Notes: generated from the sequence alone by a model not told the origin. 64,000 nt of DNA from Siphonodentalium dalli (GCA_032622095.1 CP136061.1:65539127-65603126); one strand, 5' to 3'. Positions 1 to 10,195 are shown, counted from the stretch's first letter. Made by a program: numbers and translations.

Positions 1-939
1 ATCTTTAAGATTTAGAGTTATCCCCCTCCATTGAAAATAATACAATGTGAACTACAATCCAGATGGAAAAAAAATATGTCAGTACAAACTCAACAAAAAC
101 AACATGAACACAGTTTATTACACTGGATAAGTTGACAATACAATGCTTTGGAGCTTCCTCTTTCAAATAGTTTATAATATGGCATATATTTATATATGTG
201 ATCTTGGGGTTCGAAAATTAAGTGGGCCTATATATAATGTCATAAACATGAATTTTCCAACTTTTAAAAAAAATTGCTAAAATTGGGGGAGGGGGTGAGA
301 ACCCCGTCCTCACGGCCCATAAAGGGACATATATCTTTAATACTGCTTCTGTTATGGAGAAGAATAAAGATGTGCTATTGAGGCAGACAGATTCATCATC
401 CTATTCCCACAGGACACATTTCAAGACCACATGGATTACCATGTTGCATGAATCATGAGCCAGAAGAATTGATTTTTCACTAAAACATTCCGTGATATCA
501 TGATTGCTGTGATCATTTCTCTCATAGGATTGTGTTTATATTGGATAATGTCATGATATAGCTGCGAATCACATATCACACTAAGACATTAGAATGTTCA
601 TAAATATAACTAGGCATAGATAAGGCTTTATGCACGTAAAAATCTCATATAACATTGCTGTTAATATAGTCTAGAGCTCTAAAAGTAGACCCTATATGCG
701 TGACTTTAATTGAATCCAAATATGAAGTCGCATGCATGGACATCGTTAGTAATAATTTCTGCCAAACATGTGTTGCAATATAGGTTGCTAAGAAATTAGA
801 ATACTAAATACTCATTGACGTGTAGTTCCCTTGGGGCATGTTAAGATAATAAGTTCAACAAACAATGTGGCCGTGAGCAATCAAGAATGTGCAGTTATAT
901 GGACGCCGTTCTGCTATTTATCACCTATTTTGCGCACAA
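1..939. other. Leading intergenic or intronic DNA, no gene seen
   Basis: No open frame with splice signals or a recognisable product is visible. Around 800-870 there is a short fragment of the dispersed family that also occurs near 33.9 and 54.3 kb (tail with CTCATTGACGTGTAGTT and AATAAGTTCAACAAACA). The missing 5' exon(s) of the + strand membrane-protein gene could lie here or upstream; I found no convincing candidate. Confidence 0.5.
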
Positions 940-944
940 AATGA

Positions 945-1498
945 ATATATGATATCACAAATGATTTAAAGATATCACTAATTCCAATTTGTGAATTATA
1001 AATTCATTTATGATATCACAAAATTGAATTATTGATATCACAAAATACTTGTAGTATGAATATAGGGATATCACACTAATTAAATTTTGTGATATCACTA
1101 ATTCATTTTGTGATATCAATAAATAGAAAATGGCATAGCTGGACTACTATTCCGTCAACATTTTGTGATATCATTAAATACTAATTTTATGATATAATAA
1201 AATTGAATTATTGATATCAATAAATGCTTACTTATTTTGTGATGTCATATATTTGATTTTGTGATATCAAAAATGAATTTACGATAAAACTAATTCCATT
1301 TTGTGATATCTTAAAATAATTGTGTGATATCACTCATTTCTCAACATTTTATTATATCATAAAATCGAATTATTGATATCACTAAATACTTACTATTTTG
1401 TGATATCAATAATTCGATTTTGCGATATCCAACAATTAATTTATGATATCACGAATTGGAAGTAGAGATATTGTAAAATCATTTTGTGATATCATAAA
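945..1498. repeat. GATATC palindrome-dense block
   Basis: About 17 copies of GATATC occur in roughly 550 bases, mostly inside the wider context TTTTGTGATATCA followed by an AT-rich spacer of about 20-35 bases. Spacing is irregular, so this is a degenerate array or a set of nested foldbacks rather than a clean tandem repeat. No coding potential is seen. Confidence 0.8.
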
Positions 1499-1529
1499 AT
1501 ATAAAAATAATATCATATATATTGAGATA

Positions 1530-2125
1530 AGGTCGTTTGTTGTATTTATTATCTAAACATTTCCCACCAGTGAATATGAACCCTTCTGAACACCCCCCCA
1601 GTGAATATGAACCCTTCTGAACACCCCCCAGTGAATATGAACCCTTCTGAACACCCCCCACCAGTGAATATGAACCCTTCTGAACACCCCCCCAGTGAAT
1701 ATGAACCCTTCTGAACACCCCCCCAGTGAATATGAACCCTTCTGAACACCCCCAGTGAATATGAACCCTTCTGAACACCCCCCCAGTGAATATGAACCCT
1801 TCTGAACACCCCCAGTGAATATGAACCCTTATGAACACCCCCCAGTAAATATGAACCCTTCTGAACACCCCCCAGTGAATATGAACCCTTCTGAACACCC
1901 CCCAGTGAATATGAACCCTTCTGCACACCCCCAGTGAATATGAACCCTTCTGCATCCCCCCCCCAGTGAATATGAACCCTTCTGCACTTGTATTATCTTT
2001 CATCTGCCTGTCATCTAATCATTTTTTCTGGACATCCCTCCAAATGAATGATAAACTATTCCAATGTATACTTTTATAACTGAATGGGAGAATTCATATA
2101 TTATAGAAAAGGTTAACTATGGTGG
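1530..2125 (+). mobile_element. Dispersed element (family L) carrying an internal minisatellite
   Basis: The flanks of the minisatellite match, in order, the unexpanded copies at 33870-34070 and 54252-54495. The left part has GTTTGTTG, TTATTATCT and AACATTTCCCACCA. The right part has CACTTGTATTATCTTTCATC, CCTCCAAATGAAT, ATTCCAATGTA and GGGAGAATTCAT. Inverted fragments lie near 4590-4735 and 13345-13480. I cannot assign the superfamily because no clean terminal repeats or target duplications are visible. Confidence 0.6.
1561..1989. repeat. Minisatellite, about 28-30 bp unit, about 14 copies
   Basis: The unit reads CCCAGTGAATATGAACCC followed by TTCTGAACAC. Variation is mainly in the length of the C tract joining units, plus an ATGAAC or CTGCAC variant at a few ends. 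The unit equals an internal segment present once in unexpanded family L copies (for example near 33935-33965), so the array arose by local expansion inside that element. Long frames reading a GVFRRVHIHWG-type peptide on the - strand are a by-product of the array. Confidence 0.9.
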
Positions 2126-2172
2126 GTCCTTGTCTATATAAAGTAATCCAAATTCCTATCTAACTTTTACAG

Positions 2173-2534
2173 GGTGATAGTGTGCTTCATCGGGGCCTGG
2201 TTGTCACTAACTCTGACATTCCAAGGAGGTAACACAGGAGGTAACCAAGAATCGCCGCCAATCACAGAATGTGTCGATACTTCAACCAATAATGCTGGAA
2301 TGTCCAAAGAGATATCAGACTTGTCTAACAGGGTGCAATTGCTTGAGTTGGCATTCAAGGAGCAAGTGGTAGCGAGGGAATTCATTGCGAAGGAAGTCAA
2401 CAACTACACTTACCTAAATGTACAGCTGGATGGGAAACTCGCGGACTACATGAAGGCATTGAATGGTGTGATATCAGAGCTGGAACACTTTGATGAAAAG
2501 ATATCTAAGTTAGAGAGAAGAATACAATCAGATG
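2173..2534 (+). CDS. Membrane-protein gene, internal exon A (hydrophobic segment and coiled coil)
   Basis: The acceptor is CTTTTACAG before GGTGATAG. The exon enters in phase 2 (one leading base) and leaves in phase 1 at GATG followed by GTAATA. It encodes the hydrophobic segment, a Gly/Asn/Ser linker and the heptad-rich region ending LERRIQSD. Reading through the donor adds a Q-rich tail and a stop at 2579-2581, which would be an intron-retained short form. Confidence 0.7.
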
Positions 2535-5500
2535 GTAATAATAAACAACAACAACAAAAACAAAATTTTATAGTTGTTTAATATTATAAAAATTTCACTG
2601 TCTTGATGAACCAAGAACTCCTTCAAAATTGAAGTTTTTCATGAGGATTTATCAAGCAGTTTTATGTCCATATGATATCTGAAGATTATGGGAGAGATTT
2701 TATTTTACCTTGACTTGAGCAACTTGAACAGGTCACATCAACAATCTAAAACACCCCTGGTTAAGTAGCCCTGCTAATTTGCTATGATGCTGGTGGGTCC
2801 TGTTGAATTGCTATGATGCTGGTAAGGCAAACTGAAACAGTTAAGAAAAGGTACCAATATATTTTTCTGAAGTTAATTGTCATTTTTGCAGTGTTTGGCT
2901 CATCCGAAAGATTTGAGAAAAAGTTAGTGTCTGCATGAAACTTTCATGAACATATATACTGTAAAATATTTTATTCATGGCTGCTCAGGTGTTTGCAAAA
3001 TGACAGGAATAGCCATTTTGATTAAATATGTTTTTGAATGTTTTATAAATATAATGGTGTTTCCTCTGTTCATTCAGATTAGCCAAAAGTCCGCGAAAAT
3101 GACAACTTTAAATAAAATAATGGTATAATTTCTTAACAGCATCAGTTTGTCTCTCCAGCATCATAGCAATTCAGCAGGACCCACCAGATCCATGGTAAAT
3201 TAGCAGGACAACTTAACCATGGGTGGATCATGCCATGAATCTCTACTCTGGCTAATCATATTCCACCAGTACAAAACCTTGGAACTTTTTGAAGTTTTGA
3301 CAGGGAACCTTATAAAGTTGAAAAAATGATACAGGGATTATATTTCTTAGTTATTACCTGTTCCTTAATAATGTAACTCACTGTAGGTAAAGGTCCCAAC
3401 TCAAAATTTCATGATTTAAGTGAATTTGTGAGTGATTTTGCTTTGTGTCTCATACAATTGTAGAATTTCTCCCGGGTAAATTAATTCAATGTTTATTGCG
3501 ATGTTGGCTCATAAAATTCACAGAAAAGCATGCAATTTCCAGTTGGGACATTCACCTGCATTGAAGTGCATTATTAAAGAACAGATACTAATTAAGAAAT
3601 ATATTCATGAGTTATTTTTTCGACTTTATAAGGTTCCTTGTCAAAACTTCAAAAAGTTCCAAGGTTTTGTACAGGTGGAATATGATCTCTCCGGCATTAG
3701 CCAGAGTAGATATTCATGGCATGATCTAAACCATGGGATGTAAATTATTGATCAGAATCCATTGCAGTTTCCGTAAACTTCACACCCACATAATAGTGTG
3801 TTAATATGAGTATATACACAGACTTGAACCATTATAAAACACTGAACAAATATAGAAATGCTTTCTAAATTGGGGAAGGAATGATCTTGTCATGAGTTCC
3901 TTTCAATTTTCCAACTTCCATGTGTATAATATTCTGAAATCTTATTAGAACATAAGTCAATGAGTAAATACTGAATGCCAGAAAACAAGTAAAATAATAT
4001 TTACCTTTATATCCATTCAGCACTAATTATCTAATAGATTAGGTTAAATACAGTAATACCCTAAATAATAGACTCCTTAACCACAGCAGAATTATGGGTA
4101 ACTTTTCAGGATTTGGTCAGAAATATGGTTTGATGCACATTCATCGGAAAGCTCTCACTGTGAGCTTTCCGATGAATGGCAACAAGCCATATTTCAGACT
4201 AAATCCTGAAAAGTTACCCATAATTCTGCTGTGGTTAAGGAGTCAATTATTTAGGGAATTACTGTACACCCTGATGTGCTCATAAGAGGTATGTTTTTTT
4301 CTTGCAGAGAGTCTGGGTCTCTTCCTGATATTGGTGGTCATTCTAGAACTCATTTTCAAGATTCGGGAAAAAATTAAAGTCATTATCCCTGGAATTGCTA
4401 AACTGTGGTTCTGGAAAAATAAGAAAGCATCTATACCCAAGAAAGAAAGTCCAACAAACAAGGTTAGTAGATAAAACTGATTATAAAACAAGGCTCACTA
4501 TGGGAGACTCCATATATAAGAGAATGCATTGGCACATGGTTTTTACAAATTTCAGGAAGATCCAGTCATGGAAGGGTTAATGGTCTAATATTCATCTGGA
4601 GGGGTGTTCAAGAAAAATGAGCAGATGACAGACAGCCGAAAAAATAATATGTGCAGAAGGATTCATTTTCGTTGGTGGGAATTGTCCAGATAATAAGTTC
4701 AACAAAAGTCCTATGGTCTAACGGAAATACTTAATGGTACTCAATCCGATTTGATGGTCCCCATATCATCAGATTCCAACAACAACATTTTTTTTTAAAT
4801 GCCACTTCAGTTATCAGAATCGAGTAATTGCCCAAAAATAATGCTAACCACAGTCAACTATAGTATAAAAAAATTCCCAAAATATGTTATTTATCAACAT
4901 TTTGTTCAACAAAATTTTGCCAGTTTGTGAAATATCTGACACAAAAAAGCCATGGTGGAAAATAATAGATTTCAAACATCGATATCTGATCACTCTGAGC
5001 TTTGATGGGTGGGTTCCTCAACTCAAATGAAATATTTTTTACCCCCGAAGCCAAGGAAATAGTAATTTGTGAGCGTTAATTCAGATAATGCATCTTTAAT
5101 GAGTATTTATTAAATAAAGGGTTAATTTAACAAAATGGACGTCTTGTTGAACTTAGTCTAAATCTTAATCTGTTGAACTTAATTAGTATTCAACAACGAT
5201 GTCGAAAATGTGCTTGATAAATTTTCATATTCCAATTTTTTCTTATTTTCAGAACTCAAATGGGACGTCAACACCAAAGACTGCAAACGCCACAATAAAA
5301 CATGATTTGTGTGTTATCTTATTCAAAAAGGACAATAACAACATTCATACGACCTTGGTTGAAACAGCGTTGAAGTATTTTGATGACTTTAAATCTCCTA
5401 CAAGGCCTTATCATACAGTAGAATCTCACGACCAGCTACGACACCTGCCTTATGCTAAGCTATATATGATAATCTTAGACAGTGACATGGGAGGTGACTC

Positions 5501-7529
5501 CAACAAACACAGCGAGGTCGAGCTGAGGGTAGCAACAATCAGAAGCTGCAAATCTAACGGAGGTTAGTCAACATTATTTTGAACAAAAACAACATCATCG
5601 CTAGGGCAAGGCAAAATACATCTGTAGTAATTTCAATACAGGGCCATAACGAGTTATCCAAATGCCAAATTTGAAAACAAACATATAACTATATATAACT
5701 AAAGCTATCACCCGGAAACCAAATAATCATCAAATTATAAGTCAACATGGACCATAACACTGGTTATAATAGGCGAACAGAACCCAAATTCGAACTTGAC
5801 CTATATTTTCATATGAGTAATACATATACAAAATTTGAAAACAATCAGATAACTAAAAATAAATCATGCGGAAACCAAAATTTTTGACAAATTCTTAGTT
5901 GACAAGGAATTTAACTCCAGCAAATTTGAGCAAAAATATGTGGACCGAATCCAAATTCGAACTTTAGCTATATTTTCAAGTTGCTAATCCACATAAACAA
6001 TTTGAAAACAGTCAGACAACTAAAACTATACTTATCATCCAGAAACAAAATAATTGGCAAATTCTAAGTCGACAAGGACCATAACCCCATACAAATATTG
6101 CAGAGCAGAACCCAAATATCCGACGACAAGGACCATAACTCCAGTAAAAATTGGCAGGCGGACTTGACCTTTATTTTGGGCTAGTAAACTAACCTACCAG
6201 ATTTCATTCCATTCAGTTCAGACTTACTAAAATTATCATCCGGAAAAAAAATTTCCAACAAAAAGGGCCGTATCTCTGGTGAAAACTGGCAGGCGGAACC
6301 CGAACTTGACCTCTATTTTGTGCTAGTAAACCCGCATACCAAATTTCATTCCATTGTTTTGACTTAATAAATTTTATCATCCGGAAATGAAAAAGCGAAC
6401 GGATGGACAGACAGACAGACCAATAACATAATATGTTACAACATCATACACAATAACATCACAGGTCCCCAGTACAAAGATTGACCCCACTCCCAGTAAT
6501 ACTTAAATCTATAGGATTAAGTACGTATTACTCGGGGTGGGGTAAATTTTTGTGCTGTGGACCTGTGAATATCATGGGCTGCATTGCTCAGACGTGAATA
6601 TCTCTATTAATTAGAGTAGATGGAATGTTGCAAAAAAATTTGTTTCGGGTATCCAGGATCTTCAAAATATTAATTATGGTACCCAGGATCTCCTAAATGT
6701 TGATTTAGGGTGTCCAGGATCTCCTAAATGTTGATTAGGGTATCCACGATCTACAAATATTTTCTACTGAGTGGAAGCATGGAACTCAGAAGAAATGAAC
6801 TTGATCAAATTGCTCTTCTACCACGAGTGTTTCAATGACAGAATCTCATATCAATATTAGTATCCTCAAGGTTTAATTTATTACTTCAATATATGTTTGA
6901 AGGAGTGGAAAATCTTATAATCAGTGTAAATTTAACCTTAACCATTTAATGACGGTAGCTGCACTGTTGCAGCATTAAAGATCCTGTGCCAGTGTATTCT
7001 CTTATATATGCGAATCTCCCACAGGAAGCGTCTCATATATAAGATAATGCACTGGTTTACAAGGTAAAGAAGGTAAATGTTGTTAGGCCAATGCATTCTA
7101 TTATATATGCGAGGCTCCCTGTGGGAGACTCCTATATATATGAGAATGCATTGGCACAGGGTTTTCTCAAAATTTCACGAAGCTAAAGTCATGGAAGGAT
7201 TAAGCACATCCTTGCATGATGACCTAGAATTATATCTTATGTTCGCAAACAGTTTACATCCTGCAAAAAAGGCAGTAGGATTTAAATATTGCTTTCTTCC
7301 CACAGGTAACGTGGTGATGATCATTGCGAATGATGATGGATCACGCAAACTCGCAGCACATTCTATGTACAACCATGACCTCACGTTCATACAGTGCCAT
7401 GAGGAACTTGGGGACTTGGCTTCTGGAGGAAAACTCTTCAGCGTGTGGCGAGACTTTACATCGCATCAAGTCAGCCACTTACGGAAAATCATCAGGGCTT
7501 CTCTTAGTGGGAAAGTCACGTACAGATGA
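2173..7529 (+). CDS. Unrecognised coiled-coil transmembrane protein with alpha/beta cytosolic domain (3' part, 4 exons)
   Basis: Joining 2173-2534, 4308-4462, 5253-5562 and 7306-7529 gives an open frame of 349 residues ending in TGA. The splice phases agree at each junction (in phase 2, then 1, 0, 1) and every junction is GT-AG. Numbering from the first full codon, residues 1-16 are hydrophobic (VIVCFIGAWLSLTLTF), as a signal-peptide core or first membrane helix. Residues 40-118 form a coiled coil with an N-Y-T sequon. Residues 122-137 form a membrane helix (GLFLILVVILELIF), followed by a basic stretch rich in K and R, which by the positive-inside rule is cytosolic. Residues 188-345 look like an alternating beta/alpha domain with strands DLCVILF, KLYMIIL and VVMIIA. 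This resembles a single-pass receptor or adaptor, but that role is inference. I do not recognise the family. The 5' end is missing, since the first visible exon starts in mid-codon. Confidence 0.72.
2753..3226. mobile_element. Foldback element M1
   Basis: Arms of about 70 bases are inverted: 2753-2822 (CCCCTGGTTAAGTAGCC and CTATGATGCTGGTGGGTCC) against 3154-3226 (GGACCCACCAGATCCATGG and ACAACTTAACCATGGG). The centre is AT-rich and non-coding. It lies in the intron after exon A. No clear target duplication is seen. Confidence 0.7.
3217..3737. mobile_element. Foldback element M2, abutting M1
   Basis: Arms of about 110 bases are inverted: 3217-3330 (CCATGGGTGGATCATGCC, CTCTGGCTAATC, CCAAGGTTTTG-like) against 3620-3737 (GGTTTTGTACAGGTGG, CATTAGCCAGAGTAG, GGCATGATCTAAACCATGG). 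It shares its outer ACCATGGGTGGATC end with M1, so the two may be one composite or an insertion beside a related copy. Confidence 0.7.
4051..4264. mobile_element. TA-flanked palindromic MITE, family B copy 1
   Basis: An almost perfect 214-base palindrome with ends CAGTAATACCCTAAATAAT and ATTATTTAGGGAATTACTG, flanked by TA on both sides, as expected for Tc1/mariner-type insertion. The centre AGCTCTCACTGTGAGCT is self-complementary. It ends 43 bases before the acceptor-proximal start of the next exon at 4308, so it sits in the branch-site region of that intron. Confidence 0.85.
4308..4462 (+). CDS. Membrane-protein gene, exon B (transmembrane helix)
   Basis: The acceptor TTTTTTTCTTGCAG is strong. 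Entering in phase 1 is the only open option. It encodes the helix LGLFLILVVILELIFKI and the basic stretch ending KESPTNK, then donor AAG followed by GTTAGT in phase 0. Confidence 0.75.
4488..4576. mobile_element. TTAA-type MITE, family C half copy 1
   Basis: The right half only: GGGAGACTCCATATATAAG, AGAATGCATTGGCAC, then CCAGTCATGGAAGGG next to TTAA at 4577-4580. Full copies are at 12180-12385 and 54973-55225. Confidence 0.7.
4585..4740 (-). mobile_element. Family L fragment, inverted
   Basis: Reverse-orientation match to the family L copies: GTGCAGAAGGATTCATTTTC, GTTGGTGGGAATTG and AGATAATAAGTTCAACAAAAG. Degenerate, with no readable target duplication. Confidence 0.5.
5253..5562 (+). CDS. 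Membrane-protein gene, exon C (first half of the cytosolic alpha/beta domain)
   Basis: The acceptor TTTTCTTATTTTCAG is followed by AAC TCA in phase 0. The exon ends AACGGAG before GTTAGT in phase 1. It encodes a Ser/Thr/Asn linker, then the predicted strand DLCVILF, a helix, and the strand KLYMIILDSD. The residues GGDSNKH follow an acidic strand end, a position that often carries functional residues in Rossmann-like folds; this is inference only. Confidence 0.75.
5640..6440 (+). repeat. Pearl-like tandem element H1, about 165 bp x 5
   Basis: Five diverged units carry the same order of motifs: GGACCATAACTC, GAACCCAAATTCGAACTTGA, a T-rich strand, CATACCAAATTTCATTCC and TATCATCCGGAAA. The block ends with GGACAGACAGACAGACC. 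Related blocks are at 56203-57517 and 62150-62500. The architecture matches the oyster pearl/HINE class known to carry a tandem core of about 160 bases; assignment is inference. Confidence 0.65.
6477..6545. repeat. Short inverted repeat
   Basis: CCCCACTCCCAGTAATACTT pairs imperfectly with AGTACGTATTACTCGGGGTG, forming a hairpin of about 65 bases. No function is evident. Confidence 0.5.
6640..6765 (+). repeat. Short tandem repeat, about 34-37 bp x 4
   Basis: Four diverged copies of GGTATCCAGGATCTCC followed by AAATGTTGATTA. Non-coding. Confidence 0.6.
6942..7199. mobile_element. TTAA-type MITE, family C copy 2
   Basis: Left end TTAA then CCATTTAATGACGGTAGCTG; right end CTAAAGTCATGGAAGGA then TTAA. 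Two inner hairpins of the form CATTCTCTTATATATGCGAG against CTCGCATATATAAGAGAATG. It ends about 105 bases before the acceptor of the terminal exon. Confidence 0.8.
7306..7529 (+). CDS. Membrane-protein gene, terminal exon D
   Basis: The acceptor CTTCCCACAG is followed by GTAACGTG, which completes the split Gly codon. It encodes NVVMIIANDDGSRKLAAH, a stretch ending SHLRKIIRASL, and the C-terminus GKVTYR before TGA at 7527-7529. No transmembrane segment is present, which fits a soluble cytosolic domain. Confidence 0.75.
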
Positions 7530-8350
7530 CAACGCATGAAGAAGATATGACAGAAAGGATGCAGAAAATGTGATGGAAGCAAAACAAAATGTGTTGGAAA
7601 GAATGCATAATATGACAGAAAGATGTATGCAGGAAATATGACTGAAAAAAGAATGTGTGAAATGTGACTGAAATGATGACAATAATGAGACTGAGAAAGA
7701 AACAATGTAGAGTATATGTGCAAGCCTAAGTTTAGTGTGCGTGTCATTTGCAGAATGAGGTCCCCAGTGGGTGAATTTAGTGACGCTATGGCGAATAATG
7801 GGCTAGCATCACTAAATTCACCCTCTGGGAACCGCATTCTGTATGGTCTCATCTGCTATGGGAGACAAAGACTCAGATTGAAGTTCCCAAATGGTGAATA
7901 TTGTGATGTACACCCATTGGGAACCTCGACTATGCAATTATGTTGTCTGCCAATTTGGGGATATAGAGAAATTAAACTAAAAAAGAAATAAAATCTATGT
8001 GAAGAAGTTTCTATAGAAATTTGATAAAACTTTCCAGAGAAGATGAGGCATAAGCAGAATGAGCTCCCCAGAGGGTGAATTTAGTGATGCTAGTTCGCTA
8101 TGCAGGATAGCGTCACTAAATTCACCCTCTGGGGACCTCATTCTGCAAATGACATGCAGGCAACTAAACTCAGGCTTGAATGTAGGGTATATGTGACTGA
8201 TTGAATGCAGAAAATTGGGATGAAAAAATGCAGAAAATATGACTGAATGAATGCAAAAATTTGACTGAAAGAGAGAAAGAAATAAGAATATACGACAATA
8301 ATAATGCATAAATATTCAGAAAAAATGCAGAAGATATGACTGGAAAATGG
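7530..8350 (+). repeat. Imperfect TGCAGAAAATATGACTGA repeat interrupted by a MITE; candidate 3' UTR
   Basis: Both 7530-7720 and 8179-8350 contain loose copies of TGCAGAAAATATGACTGAA. The hAT-like MITE at 7721-8178 splits what looks like one low-complexity stretch. Position suggests the 3' UTR of the membrane-protein gene. The first AATAAA downstream (7988-7993) lies inside the MITE. Confidence 0.45.
7721..8178. mobile_element. hAT-like foldback MITE, family A copy 1
   Basis: Termini CAAGCCTAAGTTTAGTGTG and ACTAAACTCAGGCTTG are inverted. Each arm carries a hairpin (GCAGAATGAGGTCCCCAG, GGGTGAATTTAGTGA, a GCTAGCCCGC-type tip and the complement), and a third palindrome sits in the middle (GTTCCCAAATGGTGAA to ATTGGGAACC). 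Flanks here show a longer match (AATGTAG-GTATATGTG on both sides) rather than a simple 8-base duplication. Confidence 0.85.
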
Positions 8351-9505
8351 GATTATTAGACAGAAGTCTGGAACACCAAGTGACTATACGGATGTCAGTA
8401 TTATTACATGTATATATTATGTTCTAACAATTCATGAAATATGGATGGACCAGAGCACAATGCATCATTCATTTTAGACAATTTAACTAACAATGGAAAA
8501 TGCCTCATGGAATTGCTGATAGTGCCAGGAAAGCTGAGACAACAATGGGACAATTTACGTGGATGCAGTGTTAGTGCCAGGAATGTTCCTAACTTCAAAC
8601 TGTGTTCGAAATACTCATTTTCTGTATAAGTTTAGTGTTATGGAAACACAATTAATCACCAGTGCCTATATTCAAACATTTTCGGCTTTTTATCGACAGT
8701 GAGACCATTGAAATAAATCACATAAGATCATCGGTCAAATGGCCATTTTGTGTGTTAATGCTCAGACTGAGGATAAAACCATTGGTGCCTCAAGGTGTGA
8801 TAAGATTTATGCATCTCTTAAGGATTCTGATTCAGTTATGGCTGAAGAAACTCATTTGCTGGAAGCTAAATCACGCAACTGTGTATCAGTGTTTGGTGCC
8901 ATTCACAAATGTGATAAAAAACAGAAATCTTGCCATGGTCTGATTAACCGTTTAATGCATGCATGGACTATCTCATACAGTTTTAAAAGTGGTCTATAGA
9001 GATGTTCTAATAAGTTAAGCAGTAACAGGCAGAGAAAGACCATTCCCATTCATTCATTTGTATGAGTTATATAAATAATAAGTTCATTCTGAAAATCTTG
9101 ACAGATGGATGATTAAGAATTGTTTAACCACAATTACAACAACATACTTTTTATAGAACCTGATTTAAGACTACAATTACCTTTTCCTGTGAATAAACAC
9201 AGACAAAACTGAAGATGTTATTTGTCTGTATTATAAAGGTATAATAGAGTGGAATATTCCTGATGTTGCCTAAATCAAATTGACATTTTGCCTTGATGGA
9301 CAGTGCTAACAAGATAGAGTTATCCCTCTTGCTATGCTCCAAATGTTTCCGCAAGATCAAATGAAGTTTCTGTTCTAAAAATAGCCTGTAAAACTGTCCC
9401 AAAAGGTTGTATGTATTATGCCTGAAAATAATCAAAATAAAATAAACCTTAATTGATGGAAGAGTTTCCAGACAGGTGTCATCGATTCATATTTATTATT
9501 TTATA
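8351..9505. other. Non-coding stretch, no recognised feature
   Basis: Frames of 60-95 codons occur on both strands around 8440-9000 and 9151-9435, but none has splice-site support or a recognisable product. I see no repeat family match here. Confidence 0.5.
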
Positions 9506-9677
9506 CAGTAATGCCCTAAGTAATCGACTCGTTAACCACAGCAGAATTATGGGTAACTTTTCAGGATTTAGTCGGAAATATGGCTTGTTGCCATTCATCG
9601 GAAAGCTCTCCCCAAATCCTTAAAAGTTACCCATAATTCTGCTGCGGTTAAGGAGTCAATTACTTAGGGCATTACTG
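9506..9677. mobile_element. TA-flanked palindromic MITE, family B copy 2
   Basis: Ends CAGTAATGCCCTAAGTAAT and ATTACTTAGGGCATTACTG, flanked by TA at 9504-9505 and 9678-9679. Inner sequence GACTCGTTAACCACAGCAG against CTGCTGCGGTTAAGGAGTC. Confidence 0.85.
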
Positions 9678-9785
9678 TATCCCGGAAACTGTATAAAACT
9701 TGTTAGGATCAGTGAACGTCTCAAATCTTTGACACACCAAAAACATAAGATATGATATAATCAGCCAGATAAATCATGTTCCAAA

Positions 9786-10195
9786 CAAGCCTGAGTTTAG
9801 TGTGCCTGTCATTTGCAGAATGAGGTCCCCAGAGGGTGAATTTAGTTATGCTATCCCGCACAGCGGGCTAGCATCACCAAATTCACCCTCTGGGGACCTC
9901 ATGCTGCATGGCCTCATCTGCTATTGGAGACATAGACTCAGATTGAAGTTCCCAAATGGTGAATATTGTGATGTACACCCATTGGGAACCTCGATTATGC
10001 ACTGTGTCATCTGCCATTTGGGGATATAGAGAAATTAAACTAAAAAAGAAATAAAATCTATGTGAAGAAGTTTCTATAGAAATTTGATAAAACTTTGCAG
10101 AGAAGATGAGGTCTAAGCAGAATGAGGTCCTCAGAGGGTGAATTTAGTGATGCTAGCCTGCTATGAAAATTACAGGCACACTATAATCAGGCTTG
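9786..10195. mobile_element. hAT-like foldback MITE, family A copy 2
   Basis: Termini CAAGCCTGAGTTTAGTGTG and AATCAGGCTTG, with a perfect 8-base target duplication GTTCCAAA at 9778-9785 and 10196-10203. The right-arm hairpin is truncated compared with copy 1. Confidence 0.9.

Noticed and set aside
1561-1989. CRISPR-like array
   Set aside because: Units are directly adjacent with no unique spacers, and the genome is eukaryotic.
1479-2003. 174- and 125-codon frames on the - strand with a repeated GVFRRVHIHWG-type peptide
   Set aside because: They are translations of the minisatellite; the unit length and variable C tracts shift frames between units and there is no splice or start context.
7735-7975. 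Repeated 60-90 codon frames starting MRSPEGEFSDA at many sites
   Set aside because: These are frames through the hairpin arm of family A MITEs, found on both strands because the arm is a palindrome.
8662-8999. 93- and 86-codon overlapping frames
   Set aside because: Two different frames of similar length over the same DNA with no splice sites or motif; typical of AT-rich chance frames.
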